From contig JANQLM010000014.1 of NCBI GenBank assembly GCA_028280635.1, positions 114,815-178,814 on the forward strand: DNA of 64,000 nt. Reading direction: 5' to 3'. Numbering within the stretch: position 1 is the stretch's first letter; each line of letters begins with the position of its first letter. Below are positions 27,441-37,040 of this stretch, in pieces. Below the pieces are notes generated by a model that saw only the letters and a program-made list of their open reading frames with translations, made no database searches and was not told the DNA's origin. The DNA is from Halieaceae bacterium. Its GTDB lineage: Bacteria; Pseudomonadota; Gammaproteobacteria; Pseudomonadales; Halieaceae. The position numbers and the translations under genes are program-made.

Positions 27441-28094
27441 CTAACGGAGCTGGAGCAGCGGTTCCAGGTGCGGCCAGACGTTGTCCAGGAGCAGGGGCTG
27501 GGCGGCCACAGTGGGGTGAATACCGTCATCCTGCATCAGCTCCGGGTTGGTGGCAACGCCGTTCAGCATGAAGGGACTGAGCTGGCTGCCGGTGTCCTCA
27601 GCCACCCGGGTAAAACTCTCGCGAAATGACTTCGTGTAGCGGCTGCCGTAGTTGGGCGGAATCTCCATGGCAAGAATCAGCACGCCGGCGCCGGCGGCCT
27701 GTGACCGCTGCGCCATACTGACGAGATTGTCGCGCAAGCGGGTGACCGGGTAGCCCCGCAGGCCGTCGTTGCCGCCCAGTTCGATGATCACCACGCTGGG
27801 CTGGTGCTCTTCCAGCAGCGCCGGCAGGCGCGCTGCCGCCCCCGCACTGGTTTCCCCGCTAATGCTGGCGTTGACGACCTGATAGCCCGGATGGCTGTCC
27901 GCCAGTCGTCCCGCCAGCAGGGCAACCCATCCCTCTTCCAGCGACATGCCGTAGGCGGCGCTGATACTATCGCCCATCACCAGCACGGTTTTACCGGGTG
28001 ATCCGGCAGCTTGTGAGCTACCTATAATCAGCAAGGGTGCGAGCAAGCACAGCAGGGCCTGGCGCGTGGTTTTTGTGAGGTAGGAATACAGCAT
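27441..28094 (-). CDS. tesA: Arylesterase/lysophospholipase TesA (SGNH hydrolase)
   Basis: A 217-residue periplasmic SGNH hydrolase. It has a signal peptide (about 1-29), nucleophile Ser43 in VLVMGDSISAAYGM, the oxyanion Gly in SISGETS, Asn in LGGNDGLRG and the C-terminal DDGIHPT with the catalytic Asp and His. TesA hydrolyses short acyl esters and lysophospholipids. The only suitable start is ATG at 28094. It overlaps the divergent ybbA start by two bases within CATG, leaving no space for a separate promoter. The tesA-ybbA-ybbP arrangement is conserved in E. coli. Confidence 0.92.
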   Translation of the reverse strand: MLYSYLTKTTRQALLCLLAPLLIIGSSQAAGSPGKTVLVMGDSISAAYGMSLEEGWVALLAGRLADSHPGYQVVNASISGETSAGAAARLPALLEEHQPSVVIIELGGNDGLRGYPVTRLRDNLVSMAQRSQAAGAGVLILAMEIPPNYGSRYTKSFRESFTRVAEDTGSQLSPFMLNGVATNPELMQDDGIHPTVAAQPLLLDNVWPHLEPLLQLR

Positions 28095-28812
28095 GATCAG
28101 GACAGAAAATCTCCGCAAACGGGTTCCCCTGGCCGAGGGGGAGCTGGAGATACTGAAAGGGATCGACATCGAAATCAAGGCGCGGGAGTCAGTGGCTATT
28201 ATTGGCGCCTCGGGCTCCGGCAAGTCCACGCTGCTGGGATTGCTGGCGGGACTGGATGTGGCCAGTGAGGGGGACGTCTGGATCGACGGTGTGTCCCTGG
28301 CGGGTCTGGACGAGGACCAGCGCGCCCTGCTGCGGGCGGAGAAGATAGGCTTCGTGTTCCAGTCTTTCCAGCTGCTGCCCAGCCTCACCGCCCTGGAAAA
28401 CGTGATGCTGCCGCTGGAGCTGCACGGGGTGGCCAATGCCAAGACCTTGGCGCGGAATTTCCTTGAGCGGGTGGGGCTGGCCGAGCGCACTGACCACTAT
28501 CCCAACCAGCTCTCCGGCGGCGAACAGCAGCGGGTGGCGATCGCCCGCGCCTTTGCCGCCGAGCCTGCCATACTGTTTGCGGACGAGCCCACCGGCAACC
28601 TCGACACCGCTACCGGCGCCCATGTCATCGACCTGCTGTTCGAGATCAACCGCGAGCAGGGCACAACCCTGGTACTGGTCACTCATGAACAGCGTCTGGC
28701 GGATCGCTGCGACCGCCGCCTGCGCCTGCACGGCGGCGCACTGGTGGGTGAGGAAAGCGGTCACGTGTCCCGTGACGGCCATTCCGGTACGCCCCATTTG
28801 CGAGGTGTCTAG
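28093..28812 (+). CDS. ybbA: ABC transporter ATP-binding protein YbbA
   Basis: The 239-residue ATPase has Walker [10 protein letters not shown] (about 37-45), the Q-loop [18 protein letters not shown], signature [14 protein letters not shown], Walker [14 protein letters not shown] and the H-loop VTHEQ. This is the LolD/MacB/YbbA subfamily. It works with the FtsX-like permease encoded directly downstream with no intervening base. The pair is thought to move or release lipid-type substrates at the inner membrane; the substrate is uncertain. AGGA lies 7 nt before the ATG. Confidence 0.92.
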   Translation: MIRTENLRKRVPLAEGELEILKGIDIEIKARESVAIIGASGSGKSTLLGLLAGLDVASEGDVWIDGVSLAGLDEDQRALLRAEKIGFVFQSFQLLPSLTALENVMLPLELHGVANAKTLARNFLERVGLAERTDHYPNQLSGGEQQRVAIARAFAAEPAILFADEPTGNLDTATGAHVIDLLFEINREQGTTLVLVTHEQRLADRCDRRLRLHGGALVGEESGHVSRDGHSGTPHLRGV

Positions 28813-31281
28813 GTGACCGCATTGCGCATGCTGTTGCGCGACTGGCGCGGCGGCGAACTCGGTGTGCTGCTGGCCGCCCTGGTGGTCGCGGTGGCCATTG
28901 TCTCCGGTATCACCGCCTTTACCACCCGACTACAGAACAGCCTCGAACAGGAGAGCCACCGTTTCCTGGCGGCGGACCGGGTGATCATGGGCTCCCGAGA
29001 GCAACCCGCTGAATGGCTTGCAGAGGCGGAGAGGCTTCAGCTCCGTACCGGCCGGGTGCTGACCTTCCCCTCCATGGTTTATGCCGGTGATGAGGACATG
29101 GTGTTGGCCTCGATCAAGGCCGCCAGCAGCGAGTATCCCCTGCGTGGGGAGCTGACCATGAGTGCCGACGCCTTCGGCACCCCGGAGCTGCGCACCGAGG
29201 GGCCGCCCCCGGGACGGGTCTGGCTGGATTCGCGGTTGTTTGCCCTGCTCAATGTTGCAGTGGGTGACAAAATTTATGTAGGTGATGCTGCCCTGGAAGT
29301 GGCGGCCGCCCTGCGCAACGAACCCGACCGCGCCACCGGCTTCCTTGGTTACGGCCCGCGGGTGTTGATGCACATCGACGACATACCGGCCACCAATGTG
29401 GTGCAGCCCGGTAGCCGGGTGCGCTATCGCATCCTGCTGGCCGGTGAGGAGCCGGTGCTTGATGACTACGTCGAATGGCTGGAACCCCAGTTGCCCGCCG
29501 GCCAGGAAATCATCGATGTCGGCAGGAACCAGCGCGGGGTGGGCGGTGCGCTGGAGCGGGCTGAGTCGTTCCTGCTGCTGGCGGGTAGCCTGGGCGTGGT
29601 ACTCGCGGGCGTGGCGATCGCCCTGGCGGCACGCCGCTTCAGTGAACGCCACTACGACTATGTCGCCATCATGAAAAGCCTGGGAACAGTCAGCGGCAAG
29701 ATCAATCGCATGTACGGTTTGAGCCTGCTGTTGCTGGGCGCCCTGGCTACCCTGATCGGCGCGGCCCTGGGTTGGGGCCTGCAGGCACTGTTCTTCACTC
29801 TCTTCGCAGAGGCCCTGCCGGTGCAGCCCGGCCCGGCGGGCGTGCGTCCCTACATTGTCGGGGGTGCCACCGCGGTGGTGTGCCTGCTGGCCTTTGCCTG
29901 GCCGCCGCTGAGCCGGCTGGGTGGCGCCTCGCCGCTCAAGGTGCTGCGCCGTGATTTACCCAATGCGGTCAGCCGCAGCGCTATCGACAATGGCCTCGGC
30001 CTGGGTGCGGTGTTGCTGCTGATGCTGTGGTATTCCGGTGACTGGGCACTGACCCTGGCGGTGCTCGCCGGCCTGGCGGCTTCAGCGAGTCTTGCCGCCA
30101 CGGTTGCTTTCCTGCTGCTGCGCGGTGGCCGGCTGGCGGGCATGAGGGCCGGCAGCATCTGGCGCCTTGCCCTGGCCAGCCTGCAGCGCAATGGCTCCGC
30201 CAATACCCTGCAGGTGGTGATTTTTTCGCTCGCCATCATGCTACTGCTGATCCTGGTGCTGGTGCGTACCTCGCTGCTGGAAGAGTGGCAGATGCAGTTG
30301 CCGGAGGGGACTCCCAACCACTTCCTGCTGAACATCGCCCCCGACGAGGTCAACGCCGTGCGCGATACCCTGTCGCAGACGGCAGATCTTGCCGAACCCC
30401 TGTATCCGATGGTTCGCGGTCGCATTGTCGAGGTCAACGGCGTGGCACTCGGCCGCAGTGATGATCCGGAAGAGGGCCGTCGCGAGCGCGAGACCAACCT
30501 GACCTGGGCGCGGGAGATTCCTACCGACAACGACATCATCGCCGGCGAGTGGTGGGACCCGAACACCGAGGAGGCTCTGGTCTCGGTGGAAGAGGGCATG
30601 GCAGAGAGCCTGGAACTGGAGGTGGGCGACAAGGTGCGCTATATGATCGGCTCCCAGCCCCTGGATGTCACGGTGGGCAGTATCCGTCGCCTCGACTGGG
30701 AGAGCATGCGCCCCAACTTCTTCATGATCTTTCCGCCGGCGGTATTGCGCGGTTATCCCGCCACCTTCATGACCAGCTTCCACCTGGACCGCAACGAGAA
30801 ATCTCTCCTCAACCAGTTCATCCGCCAGTACCCCACGGTGACCGTGATCGAAATGGATGTGGTGATCGAGCAGGTGCGCGGCATCATCAACCAGGTCTCT
30901 GCGGCCATCGAACTGGTGTTGGTGGTTATCCTCAGCGCCGGTGCCCTGGTGCTGATCGCCGGCGTACAGTCGACGGTAGACACCCGGCTCTACGAAGGCG
31001 CCATCCTGCGTGCGCTGGGCGCCCGGCGCGGACTCATCCTGGGCGGGGTCGTTATCGAGTTTGCCGCCCTGGGTTTCTTCGCCGGCCTGCTGGCCACGGT
31101 GGCCGCCGAAATTGCGGTCTACGTATTGCAGACCTTTGCCCTGGACATGGACTACAGCCCCCACCCGGAAATCTGGCTGCTGGGTCCCGTCATGGCCGTC
31201 CTCATGATCGGTGCCCTAGGCGTCTGGAACTGCCGCCGCGTCGTCTCCAGCCCCCCGTTGCTGGTCCTCCGCGAGCTGTAG
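28813..31281 (+). CDS. ybbP: ABC transporter permease YbbP (FtsX/MacB superfamily)
   Basis: An 822-residue permease with the YbbP layout: a first membrane segment near 16-36, a large periplasmic domain, three core helices (about 250-390), then another segment and domain, and three final helices (about 695-815). FtsX-type segments include GVGGALERAESFLLLAGSLG and the closing LYEGAILRALGARRGLILGG. It starts at GTG immediately after the ybbA stop. It forms the membrane component of the YbbA-YbbP exporter. Confidence 0.9.
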   Translation: MTALRMLLRDWRGGELGVLLAALVVAVAIVSGITAFTTRLQNSLEQESHRFLAADRVIMGSREQPAEWLAEAERLQLRTGRVLTFPSMVYAGDEDMVLASIKAASSEYPLRGELTMSADAFGTPELRTEGPPPGRVWLDSRLFALLNVAVGDKIYVGDAALEVAAALRNEPDRATGFLGYGPRVLMHIDDIPATNVVQPGSRVRYRILLAGEEPVLDDYVEWLEPQLPAGQEIIDVGRNQRGVGGALERAESFLLLAGSLGVVLAGVAIALAARRFSERHYDYVAIMKSLGTVSGKINRMYGLSLLLLGALATLIGAALGWGLQALFFTLFAEALPVQPGPAGVRPYIVGGATAVVCLLAFAWPPLSRLGGASPLKVLRRDLPNAVSRSAIDNGLGLGAVLLLMLWYSGDWALTLAVLAGLAASASLAATVAFLLLRGGRLAGMRAGSIWRLALASLQRNGSANTLQVVIFSLAIMLLLILVLVRTSLLEEWQMQLPEGTPNHFLLNIAPDEVNAVRDTLSQTADLAEPLYPMVRGRIVEVNGVALGRSDDPEEGRRERETNLTWAREIPTDNDIIAGEWWDPNTEEALVSVEEGMAESLELEVGDKVRYMIGSQPLDVTVGSIRRLDWESMRPNFFMIFPPAVLRGYPATFMTSFHLDRNEKSLLNQFIRQYPTVTVIEMDVVIEQVRGIINQVSAAIELVLVVILSAGALVLIAGVQSTVDTRLYEGAILRALGARRGLILGGVVIEFAALGFFAGLLATVAAEIAVYVLQTFALDMDYSPHPEIWLLGPVMAVLMIGALGVWNCRRVVSSPPLLVLREL

Positions 31282-31338
31282 CTCTTCGGAAGCTACTCGC
31301 GGCAGTGTCCGCTGTTTGAGCTCTGTCGGTCGGGCGCG

Positions 31339-31444
31339 AACTGGGGGTACATCTTCCCGGACACGCTACAAGCATGACATCCCTGTCCCGCTCGGATGCG
31401 GCCATCCATGGCCGCATACGGTCCGGGAAGATGTACCCCCAGTT
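31339..31444. repeat. Nested inverted repeat in a 389-nt gene-free gap
   Basis: Perfect 24-bp inverted arms lie at 31339-31362 (core CTGGGGGTACATCTTCCC) and 31421-31444, separated by 58 nt. Inside the loop is a second perfect palindrome, ATGCGGCCAT / ATGGCCGCAT (31396-31405 and 31408-31417). No reading frame in 31282-31670 looks like a gene. The structure resembles a REP/MITE-type mobile or structured-RNA element. A smaller hairpin (GTAGCT/AGCTAC) at 31278-31296 right after ybbP lacks a T-tract. Confidence 0.7.
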
Positions 31445-31670
31445 CCCACCCTTTTGCGATACGCAAACCCACTGTCGAATGGCTGCAACACTCGCCAACC
31501 GCCTCTGCATCGCGGTCCTGCGTGAGCACAGGTCTCGAGTAGAAGAGTTTCAGAAAAGGCGTAACGGTCTTTTTGGGCTAGCGCAGAATCCGAATTCATC
31601 ATATGCCAGCACGTGATTGCCATTTCACGATGGCAGGCTGCTGGCTGAATCCCTGGCAAAGGCTATCGAC

Positions 31671-33005
31671 GTGCAGAAAAACCTGTCTATCAAGCTGGGC
31701 GCTATCGCGCTGATCGCCCTGGTGCTGTTGGTGCCCCTGCTGATGGTGAAGGGCAAGATCAATGAGCGCGACTCATACCGCTCGATCGCGAAAGCGGAGC
31801 TGGCGGAAGCCTGGACCGCCAGCCAGCGCCTGATGACACCGGTAGTGGTATTGCCCTACACCGTGGAAACCGCCGTTCACCCCAGTGGCTTCACCCTGGG
31901 ACAGGGCGGGGCTTCCGCGGCCCGACGCGGTCGGGTGCTGGTGTTGCCAAACAGGGTATCGCTGGATTCCTCGCTGGTCAGCGAACGCCGTTACCGGGGA
32001 ATCTATGAGTTTCCGGTTTACACGGCGTCTGTCCGGGTGTCCGGTGAGTTTGATCCGGGTACGGTATTGGCCCAGCGTGACGCGCTCTCCCCGCCGGATA
32101 AGACGGTGTCCTGGGGGCGGCCATTCCTGTCGGTTGTGATAAGCGACCCCCGCGGTCTCGAACAGGCACCGGTCATCCACTGGGACGGTCTTCAGCTTGC
32201 CACGCGATCGGGTTCCGGTCTCCCTTCAGCGAGCAGTGGCGTGAATGCTGAGCTGCCGACGAACTGGGCCGACACAGACCAACCCATGTCCTTCGAGCTG
32301 GACTTGACGCTTCGCGGCATGGAGTTTCTCGGGCTTATCCCGGCAGCCCTCGATGCCGAGCTGGCGTTGCGAGCTGACTGGCCACACCCGCGCTTTGAGG
32401 GAAAATTTCCTCCCTACCAGAGAAGCATCACACAAGATGGATTCAGCGCTCGCTGGAAAACCAACCAGTTCGCCTCCAACTTCGTCAGCCTGGCCGCCGA
32501 GTGCGGCAGGGGTAACTGTGAAGAACTGGTCTACCCAAGGCTGGGGGTCAGTCTCATTGAGCCCGTTGATATCTACTCTCAGGCCCGCCGTTCCGCCCAG
32601 TACGGAATGCTCTTTGTCGGCCTGAGTTTTATCACCTTCTTCGTGTTCGAGGTGCTCCGCAGCTTACGCATCCACCCCGTGGAGTACCTGCTGGTCGGCC
32701 TGGCACTGGCGGTGTTCTACCTGCTGTTGCTCTCCATGGCAGAACACGCTGGCTTCGGTCGAGCCTACCTCATGGCTACCGTCGCCTGTGTCAGCCTGCT
32801 GGGTTTCTATCTGCGCCATGTCCTGGACAGCGGCCCGGGCGCGCTGCTGTTCAGCACCGCGCTAAGCGGGCTCTACGGACTGCTGTACCTCATCGTCGAT
32901 GCTGAAGACTACGCCCTGTTGGGTGGCAGCCTACTGGTCTTCGCAGTGCTGGCTGCGGTGATGATCCTGACCCGCAAGGTCGATTGGTATCGCGTCGCTG
33001 AGTAG
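31671..33005 (+). CDS. creD: CreD family inner membrane protein
   Basis: The protein (444 residues from the GTG at 31671) matches CreD. It has an N-terminal membrane helix (LSIKLGAIALIALVLLVPLL) followed by INERDSYR, a large soluble domain and a C-terminal block of five to six helices that begins with SAQYGMLFVGLSFITFFVFE. E. coli CreD is an inner membrane protein linked to the CreBC response and to envelope stress; no creBC genes are adjacent here. An in-frame TTG at 31617 would add 18 residues unlike the family, so the GTG is favoured. Confidence 0.85.
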   Translation: MQKNLSIKLGAIALIALVLLVPLLMVKGKINERDSYRSIAKAELAEAWTASQRLMTPVVVLPYTVETAVHPSGFTLGQGGASAARRGRVLVLPNRVSLDSSLVSERRYRGIYEFPVYTASVRVSGEFDPGTVLAQRDALSPPDKTVSWGRPFLSVVISDPRGLEQAPVIHWDGLQLATRSGSGLPSASSGVNAELPTNWADTDQPMSFELDLTLRGMEFLGLIPAALDAELALRADWPHPRFEGKFPPYQRSITQDGFSARWKTNQFASNFVSLAAECGRGNCEELVYPRLGVSLIEPVDIYSQARRSAQYGMLFVGLSFITFFVFEVLRSLRIHPVEYLLVGLALAVFYLLLLSMAEHAGFGRAYLMATVACVSLLGFYLRHVLDSGPGALLFSTALSGLYGLLYLIVDAEDYALLGGSLLVFAVLAAVMILTRKVDWYRVAE

Positions 33006-33021
33006 TCTCGTCGCTACCGCT

Positions 33022-33639
33022 TTACTCGGCGTGTATGCCCGCCAGGAAGATGCGGACTTCGAGGTCAATCTGGCGGGTCAGGTCGACGTGACGTTCGAAC
33101 AGTTGTGGCATGTCGACCTTGAGGGTGGCCAGACCGTGGATGCCGGACCAGCCGGCGTTGGCCATGTAATGGTCGTCCTCGTCGCGGAAGATGCCTTTGT
33201 CTATGCCGCTGCGCATGATGGCGCGCACCAGTTCGTAGGTGTCGCGGCTGGCCTGGTACAGCTCCGGGTAGTTGGCCTGGGGCTGTAGGGTGGGGCCGAA
33301 CATCAGCTTGAACAGGTCCGGGTGCTGCATGGCGTAACCCACATAGGCGTGGGCAAAAGCCTTCATCTCCGCATCCGGGTCGTCACCGGCGGTCTGGGCT
33401 GCGGCTTCCAGGTCTTCCAGCAGCTTACGGTAGCCGCGGGTGGCCAGCGCCGCGAGCAGCTCGTTCTTGTCCTTGAAGTGCCGGTAGGGCGCGGTCTGGG
33501 ACACGCCGATGGCGCGGGCCAGGGCACGGAGGCTGAGTTCCTCCATGCCCGTGTCGGCTAGCTGCGCCTCGGCGGTATCCAGCAGCTCATTGCGCAGGTT
33601 GCCGTGGTGGTAGCTGCGGGTTGTCGGTTCCGCGCTCAA
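33022..33639 (-). CDS. TetR family regulator with WHG-type C-terminal domain
   Basis: A 205-residue regulator with an HTH ([21 protein letters not shown], key part [17 protein letters not shown], about 38-54). Its C-terminal domain contains [22 protein letters not shown], as in the WHG group of TetR proteins. The N-terminal motif [11 protein letters not shown] is also typical. Its TTG start overlaps the malate dehydrogenase stop (TTGA), so it is translated from the mdh transcript, an unusual location for a TetR gene. The target is unknown. Confidence 0.85.
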   Translation of the reverse strand: MSAEPTTRSYHHGNLRNELLDTAEAQLADTGMEELSLRALARAIGVSQTAPYRHFKDKNELLAALATRGYRKLLEDLEAAAQTAGDDPDAEMKAFAHAYVGYAMQHPDLFKLMFGPTLQPQANYPELYQASRDTYELVRAIMRSGIDKGIFRDEDDHYMANAGWSGIHGLATLKVDMPQLFERHVDLTRQIDLEVRIFLAGIHAE

Positions 33640-34616
33640 GGCAGCAGGTGCTGAACGGCGTCCCGTTCTTCCTTGAGTTCGGTTTCGGTGGCGGTCATCT
33701 TTTCACGGCTGAAGTCTGACACCTCGACACCCTGGACGATCTCCCAGTCACCGCCGCTGCAGCGGCAGGGGAAGGAGTAGATCAGGCCTTCGGCGATGCC
33801 GTAGGAACCGTCCGAGTACACACCCATGGAGACCCAGCTATCGCTGTCGGTGCCCAGCGCCCAGGAGTGCATGTGGTCGATGGCGGCGTTGGCGGCAGAC
33901 GCGGCCGAGGAAGCGCCGCGGGCCTTGATGATGGCGGCGCCGCGCTGCTGCACCACGGGGATGAACTCAGCTTCGTACCACTCCTGGTCCACCAGCTCGA
34001 TGGCGGCGGTGCCGTCCACCTTGGCATTGAACAGGTCCGGGTACTGGGTGGCAGAGTGGTTGCCCCAGATGGTCATGTCTTTAACGTCGTTGACGGTCTT
34101 GCCGGTTTTCTGGGCAATCTGGGTCATGGCGCGGTTGTGGTCCAGGCGGGTCATGGCCGTGAACTGGCGCGGGTTGATGTCCGGCGCGTTGCGCTGGGCG
34201 ATCAGCGCGTTGGTGTTGGCCGGGTTGCCCACCACCAGGACCTTGATGTCCTTGCTGGCGTTGTCGTTGATGGCTTTGCCCTGGGTGGAGAAGATGGCCG
34301 CGTTGGCTTCCAACAGGTCCTTGCGCTCCATGCCCGGGCCGCGGGGGCGGGCGCCGACCAGCAGGGCGTAGTCCGCGTCCTTGAAGGCCACGTTGGGGTC
34401 ATCGGTGCAGATGACGTCGGCCAGCAGCGGGAAAGCACAGTCGTCCAGTTCCATGCGCACACCCTCGAGGGCTTCCATGGCCGGGGTGATGTCGAGCAGC
34501 TGCAGGATAACCGGCTGGTCTTCGCCCAGCATATTGCCGGCGGCAATGCGGAACAGCAGTGCGTAACCAATCTGGCCGGCGGCGCCGGTCACGGTGACAC
34601 GAACGGGGGCTTTCAT
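33636..34616 (-). CDS. mdh: Malate dehydrogenase
   Basis: The 326-residue enzyme is a type II (cytosolic-like, NAD-dependent) malate dehydrogenase. It has the NAD motif [17 protein letters not shown], the nucleotide-binding acidic residue in LLDITPA, the mobile substrate loop with Arg residues in [19 protein letters not shown] and the catalytic His in [11 protein letters not shown]. It interconverts malate and oxaloacetate in the TCA cycle. The ATG at 34616 has GAGG upstream; TTG one codon earlier is possible. A TetR gene overlaps its 3' end. Confidence 0.95.
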   Translation of the reverse strand: MKAPVRVTVTGAAGQIGYALLFRIAAGNMLGEDQPVILQLLDITPAMEALEGVRMELDDCAFPLLADVICTDDPNVAFKDADYALLVGARPRGPGMERKDLLEANAAIFSTQGKAINDNASKDIKVLVVGNPANTNALIAQRNAPDINPRQFTAMTRLDHNRAMTQIAQKTGKTVNDVKDMTIWGNHSATQYPDLFNAKVDGTAAIELVDQEWYEAEFIPVVQQRGAAIIKARGASSAASAANAAIDHMHSWALGTDSDSWVSMGVYSDGSYGIAEGLIYSFPCRCSGGDWEIVQGVEVSDFSREKMTATETELKEERDAVQHLLP

Positions 34617-34816
34617 CAAAGTCTACCTCGCGGGAAGGGTGGGTGAGCGCGGTCTGAAACCGGCAACGTTTTCGGGGCGCACATTCTAGACACCAGCCCT
34701 TCAAAAAGCTACCGGATCGGCGACGCCGGGAGATTTTAGCGGCAAACTCGCGTAGAATTCGCCGCCGACAGGACTGACCCCGCAAGGGTTGTCAGAGGTA
34801 GATCAGTGAGAGACCA

Positions 34817-35662
34817 GTGAGAGAACTGTCCAAGAAAGAGCGCACGGAATTCAACAAGCTGCAGAAGCGGTTGCGGCGACACGTGGGCACCGCCATCGCC
34901 GACTACAACATGATTGAAGACGGTGACAGGATCATGGTGTGCCTGTCCGGCGGCAAGGATTCCTACGCCATGCTGGATGTGCTGATGAACCTGCAGCGCT
35001 CGGCGCCGGTGAGCTTCGAACTGATTGCGGTCAACCTCGACCAGAAGCAGCCGGGTTTTCCCGAGGAAGTGCTGCCGGCCTATCTCGATGCTGTCGGTGT
35101 GCCGTATTACATCCTTGAAAAAGACACCTACAGCATCGTCAAGGAAGTGGTGCCCGAGGGTAAAACCACCTGTGGCCTGTGCTCGCGCCTGCGTCGCGGC
35201 AGCCTGTATGGCTTTGCCCGGGAGATCGGTGCCACCCGGATCGCCCTGGGCCACCACCGGGACGATATTGTCGAAACCCTGTTCCTGAATATGTTCTTCG
35301 GCGGCACCCTGAAGGCCATGCCCCCCAAACTGCTCAGCGACGACGGCGCCAACGTGGTGATCAGGCCGATGGCGTATTGTAAGGAGCATGACCTCGCCGA
35401 GTACGCCGACTACAAGGCATTTCCGATCATTCCCTGCAACCTCTGCGGCTCCCAGGAGAACCTGCAGCGGGTGCAGGTGAAAGCCATGCTGCGCGACTGG
35501 GAGCGCCAGTACCCGGGCCGCACCGAGACCATTTTCCGCGCCATCCGCAACGTGGCGCCGTCCCAGCTTGCCGACACCGAGCTGTTCGACTTCCGCTCGC
35601 TCGCCGTCGATCGTGAGCTGCATATGGGCGATGCCCAGGGCATCCGGGTCGTCAATCTATAG
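34817..35662 (+). CDS. ttcA: tRNA 2-thiocytidine biosynthesis protein TtcA
   Basis: This 281-residue protein has the PP-loop SGGKDS (44-49), which binds ATP. Two CxxC pairs, C119/C122 in TTCGLC and C207/C210 in IPCNLC, hold the [4Fe-4S] cluster of TtcA. The enzyme thiolates cytidine 32 in tRNAs. The start is GTG. The stop overlaps the ccmA GTG by one base, so ttcA appears to head the cytochrome c maturation transcript. The 200 nt upstream form the divergent promoter region shared with mdh. Confidence 0.94.
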   Translation: MRELSKKERTEFNKLQKRLRRHVGTAIADYNMIEDGDRIMVCLSGGKDSYAMLDVLMNLQRSAPVSFELIAVNLDQKQPGFPEEVLPAYLDAVGVPYYILEKDTYSIVKEVVPEGKTTCGLCSRLRRGSLYGFAREIGATRIALGHHRDDIVETLFLNMFFGGTLKAMPPKLLSDDGANVVIRPMAYCKEHDLAEYADYKAFPIIPCNLCGSQENLQRVQVKAMLRDWERQYPGRTETIFRAIRNVAPSQLADTELFDFRSLAVDRELHMGDAQGIRVVNL

Positions 35663-36291
35663 TGAGTGCCGCCCAGTCCTCCGCTTCGGCGCTGGTTTCG
35701 GTTCGCGGGCTCGGCCTGGAGCGCGGCGGCCGCCCACTGCTCGACGGCCTGGACCTGGATATTGCCGCCGGCGACCTGGTGCTGATCGAGGGACCCAACG
35801 GCAGTGGCAAGACTACCCTGTTGCGCAGCCTGGCCGGGCTGTCGCGACTGGGCCTTACCGGGAATATTGCGCGCCATTGCGATGAGCTGCTCTACCTGGG
35901 CCACAGGGCCGGTATCAAACAACTGCTGACACCGCGGGAAAACCTGGCCTGGGCCTGCCGCAGCCAGGGCTGGGATGCCGCCGCCATCGATAGCGCACTG
36001 GAGCGTGTCGGTCTCAGCGGCCGTGCCGACGTATTCTGCCAACACCTCTCCGCCGGCCAGCAGCGCCGGGTCAACCTGGCCCGTTTGTATCTGTCCTTTG
36101 ATGCCGGGCGCGAGAATTCCCTGTGGCTGCTGGATGAACCGTTTACCGCCATCGATCGCGACGGGGTCGCCGCACTGGCGGCCACCATGGCCGAGCAGGT
36201 TGCACGTGGCGGAGCGGTGGCACTGACCTCCCACCAGGATTTACCGCTGGATACTCCCCTGCGGCGGCTGGTGCTGGGGGGCGGCCCGTGA
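35662..36291 (+). CDS. ccmA: Heme exporter ATP-binding protein CcmA
   Basis: A 209-residue ABC ATPase with Walker A EGPNGSGKTTLLRSLAG (about 44-60), signature LSAGQQRRVNLARL and Walker B LWLLDEPFTAID. CcmA with CcmB and CcmC forms the ABC complex that releases holo-CcmE. The position as first ccm gene agrees. The GTG start overlaps the ttcA stop by one base, and the end overlaps ccmB by 4 nt (GTGA). Confidence 0.95.
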   Translation: MSAAQSSASALVSVRGLGLERGGRPLLDGLDLDIAAGDLVLIEGPNGSGKTTLLRSLAGLSRLGLTGNIARHCDELLYLGHRAGIKQLLTPRENLAWACRSQGWDAAAIDSALERVGLSGRADVFCQHLSAGQQRRVNLARLYLSFDAGRENSLWLLDEPFTAIDRDGVAALAATMAEQVARGGAVALTSHQDLPLDTPLRRLVLGGGP

Positions 36292-36983
36292 GTGCGCCAT
36301 ACGCATCGGTCAACGCTTTCCTCGGCGCCTCGCTGAAACGCCAACTGCTGCTGGCCTACCGGCGGCCGGTGGACACCATCAACCCGCTGTTGTTCTTCCT
36401 GCTGGTGGTGACCCTGTTTCCGCTGGGCATCGGGCCAGAGCCCGCCCAGCTCGCCGAATTTGCCCCGGGTATCCTGTGGATTGTGGCGCTGCTGGCCTCG
36501 CTGATGGCCGCTGAGGGTATGTTCCGCCAGGACTATGAGGACGGCTCCCTGGAGCAATTGCTGCTTGCACCTCAACCCCTTTATCTCGCTTCGCTGACAT
36601 ACACGGCAGCGCACTGGTTGGTAACTGGCCTGCCGCTAACCCTGTTGTCACCGCTGTTCGCCACCATGCTGCAGTTGCCGGTCGCTGCGCTGCCGGTGCT
36701 GATGCTGAGCATGCTGCTGGGCACCGCGGTGCTGAGCCTGGTGGGCAGTATCGGCGCCGCGCTCACCGTAAGCCTGAAACGTGGCGGAATGCTGATTTCG
36801 CTGATTATCGTGCCGCTGTACATACCGGTGCTGATCTTCGCCGCCGGCGCGGTGCGGTTCGCCGCCGAGGGTTTCGACGCATCCCCCCAACTGCTGTTGC
36901 TGGCTGGCATGCTGTCCCTGGCGGTGGCGCTGGCGCCGTTTGCCATCAGTGCCGGCCTGCGGATTTCTGTTGATGCAGGTTAG
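36288..36983 (+). CDS. ccmB: Heme exporter membrane protein CcmB
   Basis: The 231-residue protein has six hydrophobic segments and CcmB landmarks: FFLLVVTLFPLGIGPEP near residue 35 and GMFRQDYEDGSLEQLLLAP (about 78-96). It is the permease of the CcmABC complex in the inner membrane. The start is GTG, coupled to ccmA. A 57-nt gap to ccmC is the longest inside the ccm cluster. Confidence 0.95.
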   Translation: MSAPYASVNAFLGASLKRQLLLAYRRPVDTINPLLFFLLVVTLFPLGIGPEPAQLAEFAPGILWIVALLASLMAAEGMFRQDYEDGSLEQLLLAPQPLYLASLTYTAAHWLVTGLPLTLLSPLFATMLQLPVAALPVLMLSMLLGTAVLSLVGSIGAALTVSLKRGGMLISLIIVPLYIPVLIFAAGAVRFAAEGFDASPQLLLLAGMLSLAVALAPFAISAGLRISVDAG

Positions 36984-37040
36984 GTACAACGTGAACAAGC
37001 TCGTTATAATCTGGCCCTGTTTTAAAGGTTAATAACCCTA

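Noticed and set aside
28095..28490. N-terminal extension of tesA by 132 codons
   Set aside because: The extension is antisense to ybbA and would bury the TesA signal peptide inside the protein.
31278..31296. Hairpin after ybbP as a rho-independent terminator
   Set aside because: Only a 6-bp stem and no T-tract on either strand.
34801..34830. Direct repeat GTGAGAGA before ttcA as an operator
   Set aside because: Two 8-bp copies only 10 nt apart, one containing the start codon; too short to support a regulatory call.
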